A DNA stretch of 64,000 nt, taken from positions 62,001 to 126,000 of the forward strand of contig CANMKK010000007.1 of assembly GCA_947498455.1 (NCBI GenBank), written 5' to 3'. Below, one piece after another: positions 1-7,739 of this stretch. This DNA is from an uncultured Aquimarina sp. GTDB taxonomy: Bacteria; Bacteroidota; Bacteroidia; Flavobacteriales; Flavobacteriaceae. The notes beneath the pieces are model-generated. The model ran no database searches. It was not told where the DNA came from and was given only the letters and a program-made list of their open reading frames with translations. Within the stretch, counting starts at the first letter, position 1. Every line of letters starts with the position of its first letter. A program made the position numbers and the translations under genes.

Positions 1-1314
1 AAATGGCAAGGACAATGCACCTCCTGCAAAGAATGGAATACTATTGCAGAAGAAGTAGTACAAAAAGCAGAAAAAAACGATTGGAAAGACCCTAAAGCCC
101 CTTCAAGTAAAACTAGAATTGCAAAACCATTAAAAGTTTCTGAAATTGACACCAGTCAGGAAGCCAGATACAACACTGATGACCAAGAACTAAATAGAGT
201 TTTAGGCGGAGGATTAGTCCCTGGGTCATTGACACTTTTAGGTGGTGAGCCTGGTATAGGAAAAAGTACACTCCTGTTGCAAATTAGCCTAAAATTACCC
301 TATAAAACCCTCTATGTTTCTGGAGAAGAAAGTCAAAAACAAATAAAAATGCGTGCGGAACGCATTCAAACCAAAAGAGATAATTGCTTTATTCTTACAG
401 AGACAAAAACTCAAAATATCTTTAGACAAATAGAGTCTGTAGAACCCGATATTGTAATTATCGATTCGATCCAAACACTACAAAGTGATTATATAGAAAG
501 TAGTGCTGGTAGTATATCTCAAATTAGGGAGTGTACAACGGAATTAATCAAGTTTGCTAAAGAGACTTCTACACCTGTAATCCTTATTGGCCACATTACC
601 AAAGACGGCAATATTGCTGGTCCTAAAATACTGGAACATATGGTGGACACCGTTTTACAGTTCGAAGGAGATAGAAATCATGTGTATCGAATTTTGAGAG
701 CGTTAAAAAACCGTTTCGGATCTACAGCAGAGTTAGGGATTTATGAAATGCTAGGGAATGGACTTAGAGAAGTTACGAATCCAAGTGAAATACTAATTTC
801 TAAAAAAGAAGAAGAGCTTAGCGGAACAGCTATATCTGCTACTGTAGAAGGTATGCGTCCATTATTAATAGAAATACAAGCTCTAGTAAGTACAGCAGTA
901 TACGGTACACCTCAGCGTAGTGCAACAGGGTATAACCTAAAACGATTGAATATGATCCTTGCAGTTTTAGAAAAACGTGCAGGTTTTAGATTAGGAGCCA
1001 AGGATGTTTTTCTAAACATTACTGGTGGTATCTCTGTTGATGACCCCGCAATTGACCTAGCAGTAGTTGCTGCGATATTATCTTCTAACGAAGATATTTT
1101 TATCCCGAAAGATTATTGCTTTGCAGCAGAGGTAGGACTTGCCGGAGAGATAAGACCTGTAAATAAAATAGAACAAAGAATACAAGAGGCGGAGAAACTA
1201 GGTTTCTCCACCATTTTTGTTTCTAAATACAATAAATTTTCACAAAAAAACACAAGAATCAATATTCAATTTGTAGCCAAAATCGAAGATGTTGTTGAAT
1301 ATTTATTCGGATAA
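1..1314 (+). CDS. radA: DNA repair protein RadA (5' end outside window)
   Basis: RadA is a RecA-like ATPase that promotes branch migration and processing of recombination intermediates. The open frame runs from base 1, so the start codon lies upstream. A CxxC pair at the window edge (CTSC) is the second half of the N-terminal zinc finger. It is followed by a linker, the Walker A motif GEPGIGKST (bases 247-273), the RadA-specific KNRFG motif (about base 706) and a C-terminal Lon-protease-like domain with PAIDLAVVAAILSS. An internal TTG at 229 could open a shorter frame but would split the ATPase domain and discard the zinc finger, so it is not the start. The gene converges with the aldo/keto reductase, with 10 bases between the stops. 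Confidence 0.95.
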   Translation, partial: KWQGQCTSCKEWNTIAEEVVQKAEKNDWKDPKAPSSKTRIAKPLKVSEIDTSQEARYNTDDQELNRVLGGGLVPGSLTLLGGEPGIGKSTLLLQISLKLPYKTLYVSGEESQKQIKMRAERIQTKRDNCFILTETKTQNIFRQIESVEPDIVIIDSIQTLQSDYIESSAGSISQIRECTTELIKFAKETSTPVILIGHITKDGNIAGPKILEHMVDTVLQFEGDRNHVYRILRALKNRFGSTAELGIYEMLGNGLREVTNPSEILISKKEEELSGTAISATVEGMRPLLIEIQALVSTAVYGTPQRSATGYNLKRLNMILAVLEKRAGFRLGAKDVFLNITGGISVDDPAIDLAVVAAILSSNEDIFIPKDYCFAAEVGLAGEIRPVNKIEQRIQEAEKLGFSTIFVSKYNKFSQKNTRINIQFVAKIEDVVEYLFG

Positions 1315-1324
1315 AACTAATGAA

Positions 1325-2356
1325 TTAAGGTGCTGGATTAGGTATTTGCTGGTGGACTTCATTGATTTCCTTAATGATATCATCAGATAATGTCTTATTA
1401 ATACTATCGATATTCTCTGTAAGCTGCTCTAATGTCGTTGCTCCAATAATATTACTTGTTACAAAGGGTTGCTGATTTACAAATGCTAAAGATAATTGTG
1501 TTAGACTTATACCATGTTTTTTTGCAATCTCATTATACAACCTCGTCGCTTTAAAACTATTCTCACCCATATACCTATTATAATTTGGAAATAAGCCTAC
1601 TCTGGAATTTTTAGGAATTTCTTCAAGGTATTTTCCTGTAAGCATTCCAAACCCTAAAGGAGAATATGGTAAATGTCCAATATTTTCACGATGTAATATC
1701 TCTGTGAGTCCAACTTCATCCTTTCGGTTTAATAAATTATATGGATTCTGAATGGTAATCATTTTTTGTCCGCCTTTTTTTGCTTCTTCGGCATATCTCA
1801 TCATTCCATAGGGAGTCTCATTAGAAACCCCAATTTGTCGAATCTTCCCTGTTTGGACAAATCCTTCTAAGGATTGTAGAATTTCTTTAAAATTATCATT
1901 CCAAGAATCACTTTGATTATGAGTGTATCCTAATTTTCCAAAAAAATTAGTCTGACGTTCTGGCCAATGCAACTGATATAGGTCTATATAATCGGTCTGT
2001 AAACGTTTCAAGCTTTTATTTATAGCATCTTCTAATTCAAGCTTAGTAAAACCTCCTTTTCTTATATGCATAGAAAAATCAGCAGGTCCGACAATCTTAG
2101 TTGCGATTACAACATCATCTCTTTTACCAGACTTTTTCAACCAAGTACCTATAATTCTCTCGGTGCTCCCTTGCGTCTCTTTTTTAGCAGGAATAGAGTA
2201 TAACTCTGCTGTATCAATAAAATTAACCCCTTGACTGATGGCATATTCAATTTGTTGATGCCCCTCTGCTTCGGTATTTTGTTCCCCCCAAGTCATAGAG
2301 CCTAAACATATCTTACTTACTCTTATATCAGTATTAGGTAGTGTTGTATATTTCAT
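1325..2356 (-). CDS. NADP-dependent aldo/keto reductase (Tas-like)
   Basis: This is a 343-residue soluble oxidoreductase of the aldo/keto reductase superfamily, which reduces aldehydes and ketones with NADPH in the cytoplasm. The catalytic tetrad can be read directly: Asp48 and Tyr53 in FIDTAELYS, Lys87 in VIATK and His130 in YQLHWP. The length and the GSTERIIGTWLKK segment after the tyrosine match the Tas/YghZ-like branch. The C-terminal NADPH-binding region contains GATTLEQLTENI. The substrate cannot be told from sequence. The gene stands alone, convergent with radA and followed on its 5' side by more than 600 bases without a gene. Confidence 0.9.
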   Translation of the reverse strand: MKYTTLPNTDIRVSKICLGSMTWGEQNTEAEGHQQIEYAISQGVNFIDTAELYSIPAKKETQGSTERIIGTWLKKSGKRDDVVIATKIVGPADFSMHIRKGGFTKLELEDAINKSLKRLQTDYIDLYQLHWPERQTNFFGKLGYTHNQSDSWNDNFKEILQSLEGFVQTGKIRQIGVSNETPYGMMRYAEEAKKGGQKMITIQNPYNLLNRKDEVGLTEILHRENIGHLPYSPLGFGMLTGKYLEEIPKNSRVGLFPNYNRYMGENSFKATRLYNEIAKKHGISLTQLSLAFVNQQPFVTSNIIGATTLEQLTENIDSINKTLSDDIIKEINEVHQQIPNPAP

Positions 2357-2988
2357 ATATATTGTTTTAAAAAAAACGGAATTAATTCACTTTTTGAGTA
2401 GATTATGGAATCCAAAAGTAGAAACTCTTCTTTTACTTATTCCAAAAATTATCACAATAAATCTAACTCACGTATATCTTCTATTTCTTATTCAAAACGA
2501 CAATAAGTGTGGAAATTATCTACTATAGAAGAAAAATATCCACACCAATAAATTTCTATTTAACATCACAATTCATCACAAGATTCTGATTTTCAGAAAA
2601 ATAAATTAATAAATTGTATTATTAAATTTCTGGAACAGTTTTTTCTTTATTCATACCATATTCAATTAAAATTTGAATTTTTTGTGATCTAAATTAAATC
2701 GTTCCCCAATTCGGTTTAAAAAATTGGTAATTACATATGACCTCAAAAAGTTATTGAATTATAAATGCCAACCAAGATGGTGAATAGTTATGTCTATTAA
2801 AAATGTAAATATTCATCAGGTTTATTTTTTAACCAATACGAAGAGTTTCTTGTAAACAAGGAACTCTTTTTATATATTTTAGAATATACTTTCTTGCCAA
2901 TAAAATGAAACCAATCACATGATGAATATAAATATATATATTATTATATACACGCTGTTTTTATTTTAAGCATCATTTTAATATATTA
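2357..2988. other. Intergenic region, 632 bp
   Basis: No convincing gene was found. The region holds a weak inverted repeat (GTGTGGA at 2507 and TCCACAC at 2539) and a strong hairpin with a T-run at 2841-2871 oriented to end a plus-strand transcript. No plus-strand reading frame longer than a dozen codons precedes that terminator, so an untranslated RNA somewhere in about 2600-2870 is possible but no clear promoter was identified. Confidence 0.5.
2841..2871 (+). terminator. Terminator-like hairpin with no upstream gene
   Basis: AAGAGTTTCTTG, a TAAA loop and CAAGGAACTCTT form a 12-bp stem with one G-U pair, followed directly by a run of T. It would terminate a plus-strand transcript, yet the nearest plus-strand gene ends at 1314 and is separated from it by a convergent gene. 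Confidence 0.6.
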
Positions 2989-3228
2989 GTGTCTAATTTT
3001 TTAAAGCACCATATGTTAAATACTTACTACAAAGATTTAAATAAAGAAAATAAACAGTTTGCAGTACAAAGAATAGCTTCTCGTATAGAGGTTACTGAAA
3101 AAATCGTTAAAAAAGTACTGGAAAGCTTTAATCCTTTAATGGAAATACAAGAAAACAGAGTAGTTGTAAATCGTAATTCTTACAAGAGATTAGTCCAAGA
3201 AATACATAAAAAAAATACGTCTATTTAA
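2989..3228 (+). CDS. Small hypothetical protein
   Basis: The product is a 79-residue, lysine-rich soluble protein that I do not recognise. The frame opens with GTG at 2989; an ATG at 3013 would give a 71-residue version beginning MLNTYYKDL, and neither start has a clear ribosome binding site. The middle (FAVQRIASRIEVTEKIVKKVLESF) could be a helix-turn-helix-like bundle, followed by a short hydrophilic beta-like stretch (NRVVVNRNS). That would fit a small DNA-binding protein, but this is a guess from pattern only. The stop is followed after about 35 bases by the first copy of the palindromic element. There is no membrane segment or signal peptide. Confidence 0.55.
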   Translation: MSNFLKHHMLNTYYKDLNKENKQFAVQRIASRIEVTEKIVKKVLESFNPLMEIQENRVVVNRNSYKRLVQEIHKKNTSI

Positions 3229-3597
3229 GAGATGTTTTTTTTGAAGCACAAAAAACGGATGTAATACGATTTACGGATAAGAAGTTCGTATAAAAAGTTT
3301 GAATTATTTTGTGCTAGATTAAGGCATGAAATTAAAGAATAGCCACTTGTGCTGAGCTGCGCCGAAGTATAGCTATTGTTGAATTTTATAACGCAGATAT
3401 AATGCAAAAGAAACGAACTATATGCGAAAGTTTTATGCGTAAATCGTATAACTACCCCTCTGTTACACCCGTTTCGCTCAACTAACCAACCTTATGATTT
3501 TGTTTTCCTTTTTATTTGATATAAAAGTATAATGATTCTATAGTTTATAAAACCACTAATGAGGGAAAGGGTCATTTCAATGAGGGAAACTATCGTT
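3229..3597. other. Intergenic region with palindromic element copy 1
   Basis: This 369-bp gap lies between convergent genes. Bases 3264-3449 are palindromic element copy 1. The remaining 148 bp up to the DUF434 gene stop shows nothing recognisable. A short minus-strand frame within the element is a by-product of its sequence and not a gene. Confidence 0.6.
3264..3449 (+). repeat. Palindromic element A, copy 1 (186 bp)
   Basis: The element begins ATACGATTTACG and ends CGTAAATCGTAT, a perfect 12-bp terminal inverted repeat. The two halves are also imperfectly complementary along their whole length, so a single strand could fold into one long hairpin with AATAGC/GCTATT near the centre. Copy 2 at 4343-4528 is the reverse complement with 12 differences and no gap by hand alignment. 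No transposase is encoded, so the element looks like a non-autonomous MITE or a large REP-type repeat. Confidence 0.8.
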
Positions 3598-4311
3598 TTA
3601 CTTTGCTGAAACTATAACTGCCTTTAATGCATTTTTTTCTATAAGATATTCTACAAGATTAAAGTTGTATTTTGCCCTATCTAGTATCCAAGCATCAGAA
3701 CTTACTACAACAAATTCAGAATCTGCCAATACAACATCTGGATTGTTTACTAAGCTTATTTCCCAGATATAGTTGTGTACTTCGGCTACTTCTCTCAGTT
3801 TTGTTTTTAATCTGCCACTATTAGATACCGGAGCATCAAAATACCATATTATCGAAGAGACACCAAGAGCTTTCAATTCATTTCCTATCAGTGTAAGTGC
3901 TTCTTCCGTTTTTTGAACTCTTTTATAACTTCCATGAACTCCAGATACATCACGAAAATAATTATCTAACCCTTTGAAAATGTAAGCTCCAGAAAGTGCA
4001 CTTTCCAAAAGAATAAGTAGATTAAACCCATCAATGACTATTGTTTTATCTTTTAATTGTAATGACTTAAGAGCTCTTCTTTTTCGTATCTCAATTTGCT
4101 GCTCACTTGCACTCATTCCCCGTAGTGCTTTTTGTTGTCGAACATTAAGAAGATATCTATTCCCAATCAATTGTAATGATGATTTCTCTGCAAATCCTCG
4201 GCTAAGCAAATAACACATATCTATTGCCGCTTCTCTGAGTTTTTGCTGCATTTTGGCATCACCAAATAATCGATCATCACTGGCTTCTTTCCCTCGGTTT
4301 CTGACAGGCAT
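3598..4311 (-). CDS. DUF434 / NYN-like domain protein
   Basis: This 237-residue protein resembles the DUF434 family, in which a short helical N-terminal part (residues 1-80, rich in Arg and Lys) precedes a Rossmann-like nuclease-type domain. The second domain opens with TIVIDGFNLLILLESAL (around 94-110), where the Asp-Gly-(Phe/Tyr)-Asn pattern is typical of NYN/PIN-fold metal-dependent RNases. Later acidic positions (IIWYFDAP and VVVSSDAWILD) fit the remaining metal site of such folds. Function is unproven; RNA cleavage or processing is an inference from the fold. The gene is bracketed by two inverted copies of a 186-bp palindromic element, ending 149 bp from one and starting 31 bp from the other, as though the block had moved as a unit. 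Confidence 0.8.
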   Translation of the reverse strand: MPVRNRGKEASDDRLFGDAKMQQKLREAAIDMCYLLSRGFAEKSSLQLIGNRYLLNVRQQKALRGMSASEQQIEIRKRRALKSLQLKDKTIVIDGFNLLILLESALSGAYIFKGLDNYFRDVSGVHGSYKRVQKTEEALTLIGNELKALGVSSIIWYFDAPVSNSGRLKTKLREVAEVHNYIWEISLVNNPDVVLADSEFVVVSSDAWILDRAKYNFNLVEYLIEKNALKAVIVSAK

Positions 4312-4342
4312 TTTTACTTAGAATATGATGAACAGTTATATT

Positions 4343-4528
4343 ATACAATTTACACATAAAACTTTCGCATATAGTTCGTTTCTTTTGCACTATATCTGCG
4401 TTATAAAATTCAACAATAGCTATACTTCGACGTAGCTCAGCACAAGTGGCTATTCTTTAATTTTATGCCTTAATCTAGGGCAAAATAATTCAAACTCTTT
4501 ATACGAATTTCTTATCCATAGATCGTAT
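4343..4528 (-). repeat. Palindromic element A, copy 2 (186 bp, inverted)
   Basis: This is the reverse complement of the 3264-3449 copy, about 93% identical over the same length. Its outer ends have drifted slightly (ATACAATTTACAC on one side, ATCGTAT on the other). The last base coincides with the stop codon of the acidic secreted-protein gene, so either that gene's 3' end was supplied by the element or the insertion lies precisely at its stop. Confidence 0.8.
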
Positions 4529-5055
4529 TATTCCTTATTCACTTTTTTGGTAATACCACATTTTCTGCGAACAGTCCTTTCAGCAAGGGCTGCAGCATTT
4601 CTAGCCTGCCCATCAGAGCCACCGTCTTTAATGATACTATTATATACTGTGTTGTTTTCTATAAGGCCATGTAGTACACAAATAAACCCAGGACTGTCTT
4701 TACCTCTAAAAGGTTTCTTTTTTTTGGGTTTCGTGATCAACTCGCCGAATAAACGATCTTTTAATATCTTGTTTTGTTGAACCTCTACTATCAATGTATA
4801 TAGTACATTTTGATCTTCTGGATCCATATCATTTACCTTATCTAAGGCATTAGCATACTCATCATTGGTAAAATTAAAATATCCATAGATGTCGAAGTAG
4901 TTGTTTTCTCCTCCTTCTTCCTCATCCTCCTGTACCTCTTCTTCGTTTTGTATTTCTTCTTCGTTCCCGTAATCTTCTTCGCTTTCCTGACTCACTCCTC
5001 TAATTACAGATAATAATAATATTACAAAAATGGATAACCTCTTCATTTGCTTCAT
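4528..5055 (-). CDS. Acidic secreted hypothetical protein
   Basis: The product is a 175-residue protein of unknown function. Residues 1-23 form a signal peptide (Lys/Arg, then IFVILLLSVI, ending at GVSQ). This is followed by a very acidic low-complexity tract at about 24-52 with some twenty Glu/Asp residues, and a more ordered C-terminal part containing YFNFTNDEYANALDKV, a basic patch KPKKKKP and two cysteines (FICVLHG and RRKCGI) that could form a disulphide. Export to the periplasm or outside is predicted. The stop codon TAA overlaps the end of palindromic element copy 2, so the last residues may not be ancestral. No operon partner is present. Confidence 0.65.
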   Translation of the reverse strand: MKQMKRLSIFVILLLSVIRGVSQESEEDYGNEEEIQNEEEVQEDEEEGGENNYFDIYGYFNFTNDEYANALDKVNDMDPEDQNVLYTLIVEVQQNKILKDRLFGELITKPKKKKPFRGKDSPGFICVLHGLIENNTVYNSIIKDGGSDGQARNAAALAERTVRRKCGITKKVNKE

Positions 5056-5265
5056 AGTTTTAAATTAATTGCGTGTTATAAACGTCTGATAATGTCCTCT
5101 TGTTATCTGCCTTCCTGATTTTTAAGCTTTTTACTATATGCATAATTAAGGATTTTTATTTTTGTTTACTAAATTCATGGCACACTTTTTGGAATCTTCA
5201 AATTAAATTGGTTATTTTAAAGTAGTTTTTAAGATAACTTTAATACTAAAATTATATTTATTCCG

Positions 5266-5299
5266 TTTTGGAATACGTGAAATCAAATACGTAGTTTTG
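5266..5299 (+). promoter_or_regulatory. Bacteroidota-type promoter
   Basis: TTTTG (5266-5270) and TAGTTTTG (5292-5299) match the -33 TTTG and -7 TAnnTTTG boxes of the primary Bacteroidota sigma factor, with a spacer of about 20 bases. Transcription would start near 5306, some 20 bases before the ATG at 5327. Confidence 0.5.
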
Positions 5300-5326
5300 A
5301 TACTAAATTTATAACACCCAAATATT

Positions 5327-5731
5327 ATGAAAAAATTATTTCTACTTTTACTTATGGTAGGCGCAGGATCAACAATGCAAGCTCAGGAAGATTGGGCAAA
5401 AATGACCGAGATTTTTGATCAAGTATACAGTCTTGCAACAGACTTGAATCAACAAACCGAAAAAGTTACAGCACAGGGAAGTGTTATCTCTATCATAACT
5501 GGAAAAGGTACTATCTCAGTAGAAAGAAAACAAGACAAATCTAAACCTGAAGAAAAAAAGCATTTCTATTACAACCTATTGACTTCTAACGGAAAATCAA
5601 TAAAACTAGATAAAATGAATGCTGAGCGTGTTATAGAAAGTTTTCAATCAAAACTTCTAAAACTAAAAGAAGAGCTTAGAGTTAATCAAGATGCTGATGT
5701 AGAGAATATTTTGAAAAATTTATTTAATTAG
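5327..5731 (+). CDS. Small exported hypothetical protein
   Basis: This 134-residue protein has an N-terminal signal peptide (MKK, LFLLLLMVGAG, cleavage after TMQAQ) and a mature part of about 115 residues. The mature part contains a helical stretch (WAKMTEIFDQVYSLATDLNQQ), a beta-like segment with SVISIITGKGTISVERK and a C-terminal helix rich in Lys and Glu. No known family was recognised. It has its own promoter-like sequence and ends 20 bp before a bidirectional terminator, so it is a single-gene transcript. A periplasmic role is likely; the function is unknown. Confidence 0.65.
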   Translation: MKKLFLLLLMVGAGSTMQAQEDWAKMTEIFDQVYSLATDLNQQTEKVTAQGSVISIITGKGTISVERKQDKSKPEEKKHFYYNLLTSNGKSIKLDKMNAERVIESFQSKLLKLKEELRVNQDADVENILKNLFN

Positions 5732-5751
5732 AATTCCTGAATATAAAACAT

Positions 5752-5787
5752 AAAAAAAGAGCTGTTACTTAACAGCTCTTTTTTTAT
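5752..5787. terminator. Bidirectional terminator
   Basis: A perfect 14-bp stem (AAAAAGAGCTGTTA, CT, TAACAGCTCTTTTT) lies between convergent genes. A-run and T-run flanks allow it to end transcription from both sides. Confidence 0.85.
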
Positions 5788-5802
5788 TCTATAAGTTTCT
5801 TA

Positions 5803-6762
5803 CTATATATCGTTCAATAATTTCGTTATTTCATCCAATTTAGGAGTCAAAACCACTTCTATTCTTCTATTCTTAGCTTTGCCAGCTGATGTTTCGTTAG
5901 AGACAATAGGAGCATGTTCTCCTCTTCCTGCAGCGGTAAGATTCTGCGCATCTATCTTTTTATTCTCTAATAGTAAACTTACAATTGCAGTTGCCCGCTT
6001 GGTTGATAAATCCCAGTTTCCTTTTAACTGTCCATTACCTGTATAGGGTACATTATCTGTATGCCCTTCTATCAATACTGCTATATCATTGTTTTCGGCT
6101 AATACGGTTCCCAATTGCTTTACAGCTTGTCGTCCTTGCCCACCTACAGCCCAACTACCAGAATCAAACAATAGTTTATTTTCCATAGAAATATATACTT
6201 TCCCATTGCGTTCTTCTACCGTAAGTCCTTTACCTTCAAAATTACGCAACGCATTAGAAATGGCTGTTTTTAATGATTGCATCTTAGCATCCTGCGCTGC
6301 AATCAAACCTTCCAATTCATCTACACGTTGTGAACGGGCGGCCAAATCTTTTTGTAATTTATCCAATCGATTACGTTCTGCCAACAAACTTTTTTCCTTT
6401 TCTTCTAGCTGAGAAAGCAATTCCCTATTTTTCTTACTATTGGATGCAATAGCTGCAGAGCTATTTTTTTCTAAAGCATCGTACGAGTTTTGTAGATTTT
6501 CATAGCTAGCCAAAGCGGCATCATACTTGGATTGTAATTCCTTTTTTTCTGATCGTACTTTGCTGTACTCTTCATTTAGTTGCTTTGCAGCAAGTTCATT
6601 CGCATCACTTGAATTCTGTAATGCCTTATACGTGTCTTTTAGTTTTCGGTTTTCGCGTTTTAGTCGTGCATATTTACTTTCTAATTCTTTATGTACTTTA
6701 GAAGACACACAAGAAACAGTTAATACTCCTACCAAAACAAGTAATACAATCTTTTTTATCAT
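5803..6762 (-). CDS. OmpA-family peptidoglycan-binding lipoprotein
   Basis: The 319-residue product is predicted to anchor the outer membrane to peptidoglycan. A lipoprotein signal (VLVGVLTVSC, lipidated Cys at about 18) is followed by a long heptad-rich coiled coil (about 25-165) and a C-terminal OmpA domain. The OmpA domain shows LLFDSGSW, the GHTDNVPY motif, NWDLSTKRA and KNRRIEV, which together make up the diaminopimelate-binding site. The coiled coil is reminiscent of Lpp-like or YiaD-like spacers. The gene shares the bidirectional terminator at 5752-5787 with its convergent neighbour. A repeat of family B lies upstream, between it and exonuclease III. Confidence 0.9.
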   Translation of the reverse strand: MIKKIVLLVLVGVLTVSCVSSKVHKELESKYARLKRENRKLKDTYKALQNSSDANELAAKQLNEEYSKVRSEKKELQSKYDAALASYENLQNSYDALEKNSSAAIASNSKKNRELLSQLEEKEKSLLAERNRLDKLQKDLAARSQRVDELEGLIAAQDAKMQSLKTAISNALRNFEGKGLTVEERNGKVYISMENKLLFDSGSWAVGGQGRQAVKQLGTVLAENNDIAVLIEGHTDNVPYTGNGQLKGNWDLSTKRATAIVSLLLENKKIDAQNLTAAGRGEHAPIVSNETSAGKAKNRRIEVVLTPKLDEITKLLNDI

Positions 6763-6837
6763 ATATATTCTTTGCTAAATAATTTGAATTTCTTTTCGTT
6801 ACTCCTATAATTTATAAAAAGAATAGGGTTATACCTA

Positions 6838-6915
6838 CTTAACCATAGTACTTCTCGTTAAAACTTGTTCATTTTTCGTTTTATCTGAGATGTTTTATAA
6901 TCAAATTGGTATTAA
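6838..6915. repeat. Repeat family B, copy 1
   Basis: About 76 bases starting TTAACCATAGTACTTCT and ending CAAATTGGTATTA match 62006-62081 with only a handful of differences, and 30941-31000 partially. The right edge reaches into the exonuclease III stop codon. It is an interspersed intergenic repeat with no coding capacity. Confidence 0.75.
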
Positions 6916-7676
6916 AGGTCTAACTCTACCAGTATAGGACAATGGTCGCTATGCTTTGCTTCTGATAGTATAACGGCTCTTTTTAATTTATCTTCTAATG
7001 GTTTTGATACCATTCCATAATCCAATCGCCAACCCTTATTATTAGCTCTTGCATTTGCTCTATAACTCCACCAAGAATAATTATGAGGTTCTGAGTTAAA
7101 ATATCGAAATGAGTCAATAAATCCACTGTCTATAAAATTACCTATCCATTCGCGTTCTACCGGTAAAAACCCTGAAACATTTTTATTACGCACGGGATCA
7201 TGAATATCAATTGCTTCGTGACAAATATTGTAATCTCCACAAACTACCAAATTAGGATGTGTACTCTTTAGCTCATTAATATAAGACTGAAAATCATCCA
7301 TATATTTTAATTTATGTGCTACTCTATCTACATTAGTTCCACTTGGCAGATATAAACTCATTACAGAAACTCCATCAAAATCAACTCTTAGATTTCTACC
7401 TTCAAAATCCATATACTCGACTCCAGTTCCATATTCTATATGATTAGGCTCTGTTTTGGACAAAACAGCAACTCCGCTATATCCTTTTTTCTGGGCACTA
7501 TACCAATAATTATATGAATATCCTGCTTTGGCAAAAACTTCCAAATCTAATTGTTCTTTGGTAGCTTTTATTTCCTGTAAACAGATGACATCAGGATCTG
7601 TTTGTTGCAACCATTCTATAAATCCTTTTTTTATTGCTGCTCGTATTCCATTTACATTATATGATATAATTTTCAC
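6912..7676 (-). CDS. xth: Exodeoxyribonuclease III (AP endonuclease)
   Basis: This 254-residue enzyme of the endonuclease/exonuclease/phosphatase superfamily cleaves at abasic sites and removes 3' blocking groups in base excision repair. Visible motifs are MKIISYNVNGIRAA at the N terminus (metal/catalytic Asn), DVICLQEIK with the metal-binding Glu, VVCGDYNICH with the catalytic Asp and Asn, WRLDYGMVS and the terminal SDHCPI with the catalytic Asp-His pair. Length is normal for the family. The stop codon overlaps a family B repeat. A TAATTTTG box sits on the same strand 45 bp upstream of the start. Confidence 0.95.
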   Translation of the reverse strand: MKIISYNVNGIRAAIKKGFIEWLQQTDPDVICLQEIKATKEQLDLEVFAKAGYSYNYWYSAQKKGYSGVAVLSKTEPNHIEYGTGVEYMDFEGRNLRVDFDGVSVMSLYLPSGTNVDRVAHKLKYMDDFQSYINELKSTHPNLVVCGDYNICHEAIDIHDPVRNKNVSGFLPVEREWIGNFIDSGFIDSFRYFNSEPHNYSWWSYRANARANNKGWRLDYGMVSKPLEDKLKRAVILSEAKHSDHCPILVELDL

Positions 7677-7720
7677 GTTTTTGGTTTTATGTTTAGATTA
7701 TTACTTTGTAGTCTTTGATA

Positions 7721-7728
7721 CAAAATTA
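7721..7728 (-). promoter_or_regulatory. Possible -7 promoter box for exonuclease III
   Basis: TAATTTTG on the minus strand matches TAnnTTTG and lies 45 bp upstream of the start codon. No clear TTTG box is seen at the -33 position. Confidence 0.3.
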
Positions 7729-7739
7729 ACTCTTCTAAT

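Noticed and set aside
3225..3407. 60-residue minus-strand reading frame
   Set aside because: It lies largely within palindromic element A copy 1, and its sequence is explained by the element.
3264..4528. Insertion sequence with transposase
   Set aside because: The gene between the repeats encodes a DUF434/NYN-like protein with no DDE, HUH or serine recombinase motifs.
5985..6778. Plus-strand reading frames opposite the OmpA-family gene
   Set aside because: They are mirror frames of a well supported coding sequence, with low-complexity Ser/Phe-rich translations.
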